This document shows positions 1 through 11,300 of a stretch of DNA of 64,000 nucleotides, piece by piece. The stretch covers positions 8,679,201 to 8,743,200 of the forward strand of contig NC_092670.1 in assembly GCF_964355755.1 (NCBI RefSeq), written 5' to 3'. The first letter of the stretch is position 1; every line of letters starts with the position of its first letter. Origin of the DNA: Antedon mediterranea (lineage: Eukaryota > Echinodermata > Crinoidea > Comatulida > Antedonidae). The notes under the pieces are model-generated. The model did no database searches. It worked only from the letters and a program-made list of their open reading frames with translations, and had not been told where the DNA came from. The translations under genes and the position numbers were made by a program.

Positions 1-960
1 ACCGAAGAAGAGAAACGCTTCAGCTGCAGCAATATATTGACCATCGCGGCATGTTGATGAGGAAAGACAACACTACCGAGACCTAGTAGCAGAAGCCAAG
101 CAGTCCCTAACAACCAAGTCATTTCTTGGTGGTGAAAATACATATGACTTGACTGGTAGGATGCACTACAGTTTTGATTTTGCACAACAAGTGCATTACC
201 ATTGCGATCCTCATCAGCCAGGTCCTGTGTATTTTCTTTCTACCAGAAAATGTGGACTGTTCGGAATTGCTTGCGAAGCTGTTGGTCAGCAAGTCAACTA
301 CCTTGTTGACGAGAGTCACTGCGTCTCCAAGGGATCAAACTCTGTCATTTCGTACTTGGATGATTTTTTCAAAACACAAAGCCTACACGAAAGAGATGTA
401 TCATTGAACTGCGACAACTGTTCAGGGCAAAATAAGAACAAATACATGCTGTGGTATCTTGCGTGGAGATGTCTTACAGGTCGGCAACGACTCTATTAGC
501 CTACACTTTTTAGTTGCGGGTCACACAAGTTCTCTCCGGATGCTAATTTTGGTGTTTTCAAACAAAAGGTACCGAAGAAGCTTGGTGAGCAGTCTCAATG
601 ATATCGTTAATGTAATGGAAAACAACTCCAAACAAGGCACCAACCTTGCAAGAGTAGTCGGATGGGAGGATGGTACAGTGAATGTACCAACACTTGGACT
701 GGCAAGCATTTCTGTCAAGGTATTTCCGGCCATTGCCAGGGATCAAGTCACTGCACCACATGAGGTAATTGTGAAATTAATAAAACTATGTTTCTTCTTT
801 TACTCAGTTTGTTTAAATACAAAATTACACCTTCCAGTTTATTAACAAACAAAATCAAATGATAATTTCAGATTCAGTAAGGATGAACCAGGCGTCATCT
901 TCACTAAAGAGTTTATCGACCAAGAAGAGAAACGTTTTCAGCTTTTAAAGAACGCCAATC
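1..960 (+). pseudogene. Decayed DUF7869-like (transposon-derived) gene
   Basis: The best reading frame is open from about position 44 to 497 and encodes a stretch with 'FDFAQQVHYHCDP', 'PGPVYF', 'RKCGLFGI', 'QVNYLVDE', 'NCDNCSGQNKNKY' and 'WYLAWR'. This pattern is familiar from multi-copy invertebrate proteins now labelled DUF7869, thought to have an RNase H-like fold from a mobile element. After 497 the similarity continues only by changing frames ('HFLVAGHT' then a frame reading 'FSPDANFGVFKQK', then 'VVGWEDGTVNVPT' up to 761). A GT-AG intron fits 762-870, followed by 'RFSKDEPGVIFTKEF' to about 960. At least two frame breaks make this a pseudogene rather than an active copy. The 5' end is cut by the window edge. 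Family assignment is from memory of motifs; the decay is seen directly. Confidence 0.6.
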
Positions 961-2699
961 AGCTTCCATTGGAGAATGCGGAATAATTCCATCACCAGGT
1001 ATGACACCAGCAAGACAGTGGTACCTCTACGAAAAAAATAAGGGAGTTTTGCACTGTGGCAACTCGAGATATTGTTGCGCCTCTTCCCACTGTTCGACGA
1101 CCAAACAATCATGGTGAGGATGAATTGATACCGCAAGCGTCAAACTTCAAAATGTTGCAGAACAGTCAAATGTACCAAAAAAAGGAGAAAAGTATCAAAA
1201 AAATGAATTCTGTTACAGTTATACAGTACCATTGTAAATTTGCGAAAGAAAAATTAAATTAATATCAATTATGATATTAATATAAATTATGATATTAATA
1301 TCAATTATGATAATTAATTACTAAAAATTATGTCAATCACCTGTCAACATTGCCCTGTAAGAATTTGTATAATCATGATCTAGAAGTGAGTTATTTTAAC
1401 CGATTGTATGCTAAAAAAAATTCATAAATCAACATAATTATGTATTTTTTAATTTTTGATTTTAAATATGAAGATGACAATAAAATTGAAAGAAATTTAA
1501 AGTATAATCTTTATTCGTATTCATTCTTTAAGTGTGTTAAAATTTCATGTAAATCCATTAATATTAACTAATGGTATCCAAGGGAGAAATGTGTTTGTGG
1601 ATATTGAATAGAACCAATGTTATGGTTCCACTGAACTTCAAAGGCTGTTTTCTAATTGTTGATAATCTATGAATTCGGAAGTGCTTTGTTGAAATCGGGT
1701 CATATCTTAATTGCCTTGGAAGAAATAAAAGCAAGTTACATATTTTTGGAAAGCTTAAAGAATGGAGATTAATATTATAATAATAATTAAAAATGTTTAA
1801 TTTCAACACAAGGCTCCTTTTGTGGTGACACGACCCATATGTCATTTTGGTGATGGTTCTGACACCGCTGTTCTGCTGTGACGAATCTTGTAAAGCATAG
1901 GCCTATAAAACTAACGAACGATATAGGCAAATAGGTAAGTTAGGGATGATTAGCTAAACGTTGTTCCTTATTTGACTATGAAAAGTTTCATAGCCGTACC
2001 ATAGGCTACTAGAAGTAGGACCTAGTGGCAGTGGTTTTTCAGTTCCTAAATCTGAATATACTGCTTTTAACTTTTTTTATACAGGCATAAAGGCTTGGAA
2101 TAACCTATCCATTCAGCAAATTGAAAACAAGAGTAATTTTAATAAAAATGTGCTCGACAGGTCGACGATCAAGAATGAGGCCCTATACGATACGCCTAAT
2201 AGCCATATAATAAGTTACTCGTAAACCGTAGAGTCTATGCACACTGTATTTATGAACGGCGCCCCGTACTACTAAAATCAATTAGTAAATGCAATAAATG
2301 CGCTTATTAATATTATGTAGTTGTTTGTTACGCTTGGTTAGCCTCATTGTTTATCATTTCCAAAGCATTGTTGTTACTCTTTCGTAAAAAAACAGTATGA
2401 TGATCCTGATGTAGGCTATACACGATTTTTGGTAGCTGTTATTAGCTATTCCTAGGCCAGTTTATACCTACATTTTTGTGATTATTAAACGAACGCAGAT
2501 ATCTTGAAAATCATAAAGAACTAATATACTACACGTACGGTGAGTTTTTACATTACGAACTGTGCTTTTTTATTCGGATAATAAGGAGTGGAGATTAGGC
2601 CTGTTAAGTGTTATTACAGTATAACTAGGCCTGTACACAAATTTTGTTCTGCAGAAGCCATCTTGCAGATTGTATCGTATCGTTTTATCATACAATAAT
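961..2699. other. Intergenic, no gene seen
   Basis: AT-rich sequence with many stops in all frames. A short direct repeat of the form ATATTAATATCAATTATG occurs at about 1262-1315. The open frames here are short, low in conserved motifs and look like chance. I see no RNA gene or recognisable mobile element. Confidence 0.6.
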
Positions 2700-2866
2700 A
2701 TGATACAACGGCTTGCCATTAATTTAGTTATATCATGGAGGTAACCTCAATGGTTATGATATAACGGAGGTTGCCTCCATGATGATACAACGGCTTGCCA
2801 TTAATTTAGTTATATCATGGAGGTTACTGTACCTCCATGATATAACTAAATTAAAATTCGAATATA
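2700..2866. repeat. Short direct plus inverted repeat cluster
   Basis: A block containing 'GATACAACGGCTTGCCATTA' followed by 'TTAGTTATATCATGGAGGT' occurs twice (about 2701-2742 and 2782-2826), and its reverse complement 'ACCTCCATGATATAACTAA' follows at about 2830-2850. The result can fold into hairpins. This may be a remnant of a short MITE, but no flanking target duplication is clear. Confidence 0.55.
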
Positions 2867-3689
2867 TTCACTGAAGTGCAATTATATTCAGTGCAATACT
2901 GTTCGACTTAATTGCAATACATTTTATTTCCATTTCAGTTAACTGCAATTGAATTACACTTAAATCTAATTGTATCCTAGTTAAGTACAAGTTAATCGAC
3001 ATAAAAGGTGATACCAGCAGATACAATTTAACAACAAAACAAACCAATAAGGTTCACTTAATGGAATTGTATTATTTTTGTATACATTTGTTCATTCATT
3101 ATTCTGACTACTTTAGAAGAGATTGTGTTCTTAAAGTTCGATTTTTTTCAAAATAGACAAAAGTTTACCATATTCTGTGCATGCGCTTTGCATTCAACAT
3201 ACCGTTACGCTAACTTGGACAATTTACAACTGAATAACTGATACTTGAGGTATAACAATATTATGTACAGTATGTTGATATATAGTGTCTCAACGCTTCG
3301 ATCAATATATACTTCGATTGTCCTCTGAGAATGCAGTCGTCAACAATAATGTAATTTTATTAACAAAGCAAACAGTAATGCATTCGTAACAACAACAATG
3401 CCAGCCGTATTTACCCAGACAGCAGGCGGTACACGACAAACAGCCTTACTGGCGTGACAACATTTGTATTTTTCCATCAAGAAAAAAAGAATGAGTTATT
3501 ATAGAAAATTATGGATAAGCCCATAGGCACATGAAAAGTAAAGTTAAAAGTGGTTCATTAAAAAAAATCTAGGAAGCCTGAAAACTGCAGTAGGAAAACA
3601 CTTTCATTGGGTAAGACTGCCCTCCATCTTTGGGCATTATTATGAGCAATCTTGGTATACTTCATTCAGCAGTCACTTGTCTCGCACAT
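2867..3689. other. Intergenic, no gene seen
   Basis: AT-rich DNA without a credible open frame. It leads directly into the truncated LINE, so the 5' junction of that element lies somewhere near 3690. Confidence 0.55.
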
Positions 3690-5210
3690 ATATAAAGTCC
3701 TGGTCCAGACAACATCCATCCATGTCTACTTAACAAGTGTGCTGAGGAGTTATCAGAACCCTTGTATCTTTTATTCAAGAAGTCTACAGAGGAAGGTAAA
3801 CTACCAAAAATATGGAAACGAGCTGATGTCTCTCCGATCTTTAAGAAAGGCAGCAAATCACAAGCGTCCAATTATCGACCGATAAGCCTAACATGTATTA
3901 TTTGCAAGATCTTTGAACATATTATTCGTAACAACATACTACGACATGTTAAGAACAATGCAATACTAACAACAGAGCAACATGGTTTTGTTGAGAAGAA
4001 ATCATGTCTGACAAATCTTTTAGAATTTATGGAAGATGTTACTAAGGCTTTGGATGACAACAATAATGTTGATGTCATATTTTTGGACTATAGTAAAGCT
4101 TTCGACAGCGTTCCTCATAGGAGATTACTCATGAAATTGGAGAGCTATGGAATCAAAGGTCAATTGTTATTATGGATTAAAGATTTTCTTGATAACAGAC
4201 AACAAAGAGTCAAAGTGCGTCATGCTTCTTCCAGTTGGGCTGATGTAATTAGTGGAGTTCCACAAGGCTCGGTGTTGGGCCCTACATTGTTTGCATTATA
4301 TATAAATGACCTACCAAAGTATGTGTCTAGTCATATAAAGCTATTTGCTGATGATACAAAGATCTACTCAGTAGTTAACAATAGAAATGATGGGCAATTA
4401 TTACAAGAATCTTTAAACAATGCACTGCAGTGGAGTAAAGAATGGATGTTGGCTTTTAATAAAAGCAAATGCATGGTGATGCACTTTGGGCATTCAAATG
4501 TTCATTTTAAATACCAAATAGATGAAGTTGAACTGGAAACAGTTGAGAAAATAAAGGACCTAGGAGTACTAATTACTAATGACTGTAAACCAAGCCAACA
4601 CTGCGCCAAAGTATCTCAGCGGGCCATGAACTGTTTAAGAAGCATCAGAAGGACTTTCGTATATATGGATAAGGATTGTTTTAACGTCATCTACAAGCAT
4701 TATGTACGCCCACATCTCGAATTTTGTGTTCAAGTATGGAATCCGTATCTTCAAAAGGACATAAATGTAATTGAAAGAGTACAACGTCGTGCGACTAAAT
4801 TAGTTCCATGTATCCGTTCATATTCATATGAAGATCGTTTAAAGTTTCTTGGCCTAACAACCTTGTATGACAGAAGAATTCGAGGTGACCTGATTGAAGC
4901 ATATAAAATTGTTAAAGGTTTCGAGGGTGTAGCCAAGGATGACTTTTTCCAAATGAGAAGTAACATTAGCAGAATTACTCGAGGGCATCACCTGAGATTT
5001 TTCAAGCCTACTTTCCATAAAGGATTGAACTGTAGAAGACATACCTTCTCGCAACGAGTAATAAACCATTGGAACAGTTTACCAGCCGACGTTGTCAATT
5101 CTGAGACCGCTAATACCTTCAAGAATCGCATTGACACAATGTAGTTGATATGGGGTTTAAAAAGGCACATCGCCTAAACTTTCCCATTATAACTAAACTA
5201 AACTAAACTA
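3690..5210 (+). mobile_element. 5'-truncated non-LTR retrotransposon (CR1/Jockey-like LINE)
   Basis: This is the 3' part of a LINE. It starts inside the reverse transcriptase domain, just after a TAA at 3693-3695, and runs past the ORF stop (5142-5144) through a short 3' UTR to a tail built from the repeated pentamer CTAAA/TAAAC at about 5190-5210. Short microsatellite tails instead of long poly(A) are common in CR1-like and related LINEs. The endonuclease and ORF1 are absent, as expected for 5' truncation during target-primed reverse transcription. Confidence 0.85.
3696..5144 (+). CDS. LINE reverse transcriptase, 5'-truncated ORF2
   Basis: The frame is open from 3696 to the TAG at 5142, about 482 codons, and has no genuine start codon because the element is truncated. 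Reverse transcriptase motifs occur in order: 'SPGPDNIHP' at the start, 'NYRPISLTC', 'FLDYSKAFDSVPH', 'SGVPQGSVLGPTLFALYIND' and the catalytic 'LFADDTKIY' (FADD box). The thumb and C-terminal region follow ('FNKSKCMVMHFG', 'LEFCVQVWNPYL', 'RVQRRATKLVP'). It would copy element RNA at nicked target DNA. With no internal stop it is a young insertion, but it cannot move without the missing 5' half. RT identity is certain; the exact clade is not. Confidence 0.9.
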   Translation, partial: SPGPDNIHPCLLNKCAEELSEPLYLLFKKSTEEGKLPKIWKRADVSPIFKKGSKSQASNYRPISLTCIICKIFEHIIRNNILRHVKNNAILTTEQHGFVEKKSCLTNLLEFMEDVTKALDDNNNVDVIFLDYSKAFDSVPHRRLLMKLESYGIKGQLLLWIKDFLDNRQQRVKVRHASSSWADVISGVPQGSVLGPTLFALYINDLPKYVSSHIKLFADDTKIYSVVNNRNDGQLLQESLNNALQWSKEWMLAFNKSKCMVMHFGHSNVHFKYQIDEVELETVEKIKDLGVLITNDCKPSQHCAKVSQRAMNCLRSIRRTFVYMDKDCFNVIYKHYVRPHLEFCVQVWNPYLQKDINVIERVQRRATKLVPCIRSYSYEDRLKFLGLTTLYDRRIRGDLIEAYKIVKGFEGVAKDDFFQMRSNISRITRGHHLRFFKPTFHKGLNCRRHTFSQRVINHWNSLPADVVNSETANTFKNRIDTM

Positions 5211-6150
5211 ATATTCGTTTAAAGTGACCGGGTATGCTGCGAGTTGGTCGTCTGGGCTCTGACACTGACGATGTAATATCGACGTCATGAAGGTCAGATA
5301 TCATCAGTAGTGGGAGCAGGTGTCAGAGTCGGCACTGGTAGGGTACAGTAGGCAATCATTAGGCATTTCTCTCCCTTAGTAGAATCAGTCCATTTCACCC
5401 GGGTTTTTGAAAAAATCCGGGTAATAAATCTTGGTCTGTTTTAAACAATTTACCAGTTCTGATTGTTTATCTTGACACACATGAGAGGCCAGCTGGAGTG
5501 CGACAGACACTTCACTACAGAAATTGCTGAAAACCATGTAGGAATTTTCATGAGCTGTCCAGGTGACCTTGTTGTAAATGACCTAATAGTACCCTTGGGT
5601 TATATTTGATGGGTAGTTAATATAATCAAATTACAATTGTGTGTTTTATGGGCTGACACTCTTGACAGGCCTGTGGACCATTTCTGCTAAGGGAGAGTTT
5701 TGCCTCATGATGGATCAACCTTGCACGAATAATCGGCTGGGATTGTCAGCTTAATTATTATTTTAGTGAGCCTTTTCTCTGTAAGATGGTAATCATCTTT
5801 GCTGTTTGAGTCCTCTTTGGAACACAATTCCTCAATGCGATTGAAGAAATGTCGAAGAGAATACCTTGTACTGTAGGATTCAGTATGTTTGACTCTGTAC
5901 GCTGTACTGACTGAAGTGCCATCAATTTACGAGATAAAGTTGATGGGCCTTTGACTTACGATCGGCTAAGACGTACACGTACACAAGATCACCAACTTTA
6001 ATATCAGAGCTTATTGAAAAATGATGATTGATTCATGATTGGCTAAATGGCGTTGTGTGCTGTGATAGAGCGAGGCATGGTATTTGTGAGCATAGTTGGG
6101 GTAGTTCGTCTTCAACATCACCGACAGCTTTCTCAGCGATTGGGTTCTTA
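5211..6150. other. Intergenic, no gene seen
   Basis: No credible coding frame. A small hairpin with arms ACCCGGGTTTTT/AAAAATCCGGGT lies near 5397-5424. Nothing else is recognised. Confidence 0.5.
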
Positions 6151-7965
6151 TTTGGGTTTTGGTCTAGGAGCAAGGTTGGCGTATGAGCCATAAAGAGGCT
6201 GTCCCGATTACACCGTATACTGTAGTAGACTGCCATACATGACATTCGCTGTCAATAATGTACACGGCTGTAAAATATGGAACGCCGTTTAGGCGATGAT
6301 AAAATTGCATCGATGTAATGAAAATTGCGTCGATGTGATGAAAATTGCGTCGATGTGATGATAATTGCTTCGATGAAAACTGCATCGATGAAAACTGGAT
6401 CGATAAAAATTGCGATCTCCCTGCTGTTTTAGTGCGCACTCACTGGGCGCTTGTCTTTAACGCGCTATCGCAAGCGGTAAACATGCTTATCCTATCAAAA
6501 TATTCAGAAACCGTCAACTTTTAGCAACATAATAACATTATTAACATCATTATTAACATCATCATTTACTTTACTAGTAGGCCAAGTAGTAATTTTCATC
6601 ATTGATTGAATTAGAACCATTAATGGAATTTTCATAATCAATTCATCACATCGATGCAATTTTCATCTATGCAGTTTTCATCGATGCAATTTTCATCTAT
6701 ACAGTTTTCATCGATGCAATTTTCATCGACGCAATTTTCATCGACGCAATTTTCATCGACGTAGTTTTCATTGATGCAGTTTTCATCGATGCAATTTTCA
6801 TCGACGCAATTTTCATTACATCGACGCAATTTTCATTACATCGACGCAATTTTCATTACATCGATGCAATTTTCATCGACGCAATTTTCATTACATCAAC
6901 GCAATTTTCATCGACGCAATTTTCATTGCATCGACGCGATTTTCATTGCATCGATGCAATTTTCATCGACGTAATTTTCATCATCGATGCAATTTCATCA
7001 TCGCTAAAAACTTGCGGCATTCCATAGTTAAGTGATGTTATACATTCTTGCAATTGATCAAATCAATGTGTCGTAAAGTCATTGTACCAATGTTGTATCT
7101 CAATTGTTCGATATAGTAACAGACCATGTCATTTTCAGCCAAATTACCCACTGATCCAACAATCAACCACTAACATTGAAGTAACAATGTAACCACTAAT
7201 GTGTGACAAACTTTATTGATAACAAAATCAATTTAACTATGGTTTAATATTCTTAAACATTTTTTGACAGTTGGAAATATTTGACTTTGTTAAATTTCAG
7301 TTTTCATAATTAATCGTTTATATTTTCATTATTTTTTTATTGCCTCTTAATCTTAATTGAATAATCACGCTGAAAGAATAACTTATGAATTGATACTAGA
7401 AGAATGGTTGTCGTAACAACAACTATGGTTTAATATTCTTAAACATTTTTTGAAAGTTGGAAATGTCTGACTTTGGGTTTTGGTCTAGGAGCAAGGTTGG
7501 CGTATGAGCCATAAAGAAGCTGTTCCAATTACCCCGTATACTGTAGTAGTCTGCCATACATGACATTCGCTGTCAATAATATACACGGCTGTAAAATATG
7601 GAACGCTGTTTACGCAAGTTTAGGCGATGATAAAATTACATCGATGTAATGAAAATCGCGTCGTTGCAATGAAAATTGCATCGATGTGATGAAAATTGCG
7701 TCGATGAAAATAGTATCGATGAAAACTGCATCGATGAAAATTGCATCGATGAAAATTTCAGTCGATGTGATGAACATTGCGTCGATGAAAAACTGCGTCG
7801 ATGTGATGAAAATTCTTAAACATTTTTTGAAAGTTGGAAATAATTGACATAATTAATCGTTTTTACTTTCATTATTTTGTTATTGCCTCTTAATCTTAAT
7901 TATATAATCACGCTGAAAGAATAACTTATGAATTGATACTAGAAGAATGGTTGTCGTAACAACTA
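6151..7965. repeat. Duplicated segments with CGATG minisatellites
   Basis: A segment beginning 'TTGGGTTTTGGTCTAGGAGC' occurs at about 6152-6315 and again at about 7473-7650. Each copy runs into a minisatellite built from CGATG plus TGAAAATTG (6296-6410 and 7620-7815). Between them, 6640-7005 carries the same minisatellite in the opposite orientation (CATCGATGCAATTTTC and variants). Two further unique blocks are repeated: one containing 'TTTAATATTCTTAAACATTT' (7226, 7430 and 7810 regions) and one containing 'GAAAGAATAACTTATGAATT' (about 7367-7425 and 7908-7962). Open frames across the minisatellite just translate the repeat and are not genes. Confidence 0.8.
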
Positions 7966-8246
7966 GGCAATGATTTCGGTTTGCTCCATTTTCCATTTAA
8001 AAAATTGTTTCTCCCAGTTTTATAAAGTGTTGTACCCAACTATACCGAAACAGTGCAAAGGTGAAATACTGTCACATTTGAAACTTGAAAGCAACTTCCC
8101 AGTATTTGGTATGGAGTATCACTTTGATTTTCTAGTTTTTTACTCACCACAAAAAAAAATTAATACTGTAGTTTGGTAAAGTTATATGTACTATTTTTAT
8201 TGATAATCAAACACCACTATTAACTAATGTTGTATCTTCACAGAAA

Positions 8247-8324
8247 ATGGAGTCAAGAATACGTCATTATATGCTAAGAGAAGGAGTTAGACAAGAAATT
8301 ATAGATGCCCTTCAAGACAAAAAA
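8247..8324 (+). CDS. Ankyrin gene, first coding exon (SAM-like part 1)
   Basis: A pyrimidine-rich acceptor ending TCTTCACAG at 8243 is followed three bases later by the ATG at 8247, so a 5' non-coding exon probably lies upstream. The exon encodes 26 residues starting 'MESRIRHYMLREGVRQEI' and ends in phase 0 at a GTTAGT donor. With the next exon it makes a helical segment of SAM-domain character. The start is chosen because this is the first ATG after the acceptor; a longer coding 5' end cannot be excluded. Confidence 0.6.
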
Positions 8325-11300
8325 GTTAGTGAATAAACATTTAAATTTAATGTGTACATTTACTATTTCCCCAGTAGTTTGTAATATATATGCCGGGTAC
8401 ATTGCCAGGTACTTTGCCTCCAATCTTTTCACTGTGTGTCCGGTTTAATATGCTGATGCTATGGTTATTTTGAATACCACATGTAGGCCTAGATGATTAC
8501 TATAATAAACTAATGACACCAAAGCCTAATCAAACTGCGCCCCTGGCAGTCTCACCTAACAATCCCTTTGAGAGTAGACATTTCAACATATGGCGCAAAC
8601 TAAATCCTATGTTCAGAAATTGTACTACCAAACATTGATTTATTCCTTCAGTCTATTCTGAGAACGGCATTGGTCAAAAAGTGAAAACGCATCTAAAATC
8701 TTGTTCACATCCATGTCCTGTCAAAAATTAAATGTGCGCTAATACTGGAAAATTCCTAAATATAATCTTCTGTGGACTAAGTTCTATCTATGTGATCAAC
8801 ATTTGTCAAAATCTGTTCTGTATTTTTGTAAGTAAATAACAGACAGACAAACAAACAGACAAATAAACCAGGGTGATGCAGTAACTTCCATTGTAAACAT
8901 GGTTATTCTTTTACAGTTGAATTCTGTTGCTCAAATCAACAAGACATCTGATGAGACTCTGTTGAAGACTTATGGACTGAAATCAATTGAAATTGAGAAA
9001 ATACGGCGTGGAGTTGAAATGTTTGAATTGCATCACAAAGAAGAAACGGTAAATTGTTCAGATTTCTAGAAATTTCTTTATATTAGGCAGTACTACTACA
9101 CTGTAGCCTATACTTCTCATATTTTGTTTGTTTTGTCCAGTTACATATTTTCTATACTGTTTTCTTTTGCTTAGTAAATATTGACATTCATTTTTTAAAT
9201 ATAAAATATAACATTTAATGAATTATTTATTAATTAGTCTAGTATGTATCCATTTGATTCCATATTTATCTTTGACATTTTTTAAACTACTGTTTTTCTA
9301 AAAAATTATTAAAATATGTTTTGAAATGATTATGTTTTTAACCACAGGAAGATATAAAACTCGAGTCAATTAAGACTGTTGTGTCGAATCCGACTTGGGA
9401 TCCGACTTTTCAACAGGCTTCCAGCTCTAGAGAAACAGAGGTAATGGTTCTTAAGAATGTTTAAATGATCATAAAGTAACAAAGCTACCATTAATAAATA
9501 AAATTCAATCTCAGAAATAATGTGATATTGCCATTGGAATGTGGTGCAGATGATTCAATGGTAAATTTTCCTGCTATCCATTCATGCAAATTGTACCATG
9601 TACATTTTTAGTCGCGTGGACGCGACTCTATAGTTCACTATGTCGGTCGGTCGGTCGGTCTGTCGGTCTGTCTTTCGGTCCGGTATCACTATGCATTTTA
9701 GCACGCGACTTATGGCTGTGGGCCTTGTTCTACTACAGCCAGATAGATTGAAACTTTATCAAAATTGTAATAATTTACATTTGTTTATCAGTTGATCTCG
9801 AGTTAAGGTTCTAAAAAATTCTTACAAAGATAAAAACAGTGAGAAGTTTGCAAAGCTACAGTAAATCTGCTATAAAAACATGCCGTAAGAGTCATCATTT
9901 ATTCAAGGCCAAATTTGTGATTACTTTGCATACCATACAGAATTTAGCAAATATACTGTAAAAATATTAAACTTCTTTTTTCTAGTAGTTTAATAGTTCA
10001 ATCTAAATTTGGATGATGTGTTGAATGGTGGTTATGGTGGTCGCACAATTAAAGAAGTTCGCAACAAATTCGAAAGCTCCTCGCACAATTAAAGAAGTCC
10101 GCAACAAATTCCTCGCACAATAGTACAGCTAGTCAGTATGGAACGCCATCGCTGCCTCCGGCAGCAAACTTTAATTCTATTCGGCTCTTTTACCATTACA
10201 TTCGGCTCTTTTAGCATTCGGCGAATTTCTATTCGGCCCATTTACCATTACGTACGGTTCTTTCAGCATTCGGTGCATTTCTATTTGGCCCATTTACCAT
10301 TATACGTTCGGCTCTTTCAGCATTCGGCTCTTTTTTATTCGGCCCATTTACCATTACGTTCGGCTCTTTCAGCATTCGGCTCTTTTTTATTCGGCACATA
10401 TTTACCAATACGCTCGGCTCTTTCAGCATTCGGCTCTTTTTTATTCGGCCCATTCACCATTACGTTCGGCTCTTTTTGATTCGGCCCTTTTTTGTTCGGC
10501 TCTTCTGCATTATTACGTTGGAATCTTTTTAAATCGGCATTTTTTTATATGGCGCAATTAAAATCTAACCTTTGACATGTGGTCAAATGGAAGAAAATCA
10601 ACGACTGGAAATGAGTCTATGAAAAGTTTACAAACATTTCATCATCATGGCGCCAACCATGAGTAGCCAACCGATTAAAGATGTGTTGAATAACCTAAAA
10701 TTTATTCATCTTTTAACAAATTTTGAGAGAGAAAGGGTAAATTATTATTATTAAATGTTAGGCTGACACTAGGCTAGGCCTAGCTAGCCTAGGCCATAAA
10801 TTAAACCTTTTCTCTCTCAAAATGGTCAATAAGGTAGGACAATTGCAAGTTCTCTAACACATTAATCATGTCAATTAAATGATCAGTCATATTGAAATAG
10901 CCTTCAAATTCATTTAATTCAACCAACCAAACACTCTACATGCTGCATCTATATGTTTTGTAAACTTTTTATAGACTCATTTCCAGTCGTTGATTTTCTT
11001 CCATTTGACCCCATGTAAAAGGTTAGAATTTAATTGCGCCATATAAAAAAATGCCGATTTAAAAAGAGCCCAACGTAATGCAGAAAGAGCCGAATAAAAA
11101 AGGGCCGAATCACAAAGAGCCGAACGTAATGGTAAATGGGCCGAATGCTGAAAGAGCCGAACGTAATAGTAAATGGGCCGAATAAAAAAGAGCCGAATGG
11201 AATGCTGAAAGAGCTGAACGCAATGGTAAATGGGTCAAATAGAAATGCGCCGAATATTGAAAGAGCCGAACGTAATGGTAAAAGAGCCGAATAGAATTAA

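Noticed and set aside
6638-6974. Frames on both strands reading DENCIDENC and SSMQFSST
   Set aside because: Direct translation of the CGATG minisatellite.
7970-8179. 69-aa frame just upstream of the ankyrin gene
   Set aside because: No motif, AT-driven; it could be 5' UTR or intron, but coding is not supported.
10138-10479. 113-aa frame with repeated FGSF
   Set aside because: Translation of the CATTCGGCTCTTT minisatellite within the fold-back arm; its mirror is open on the other strand too.
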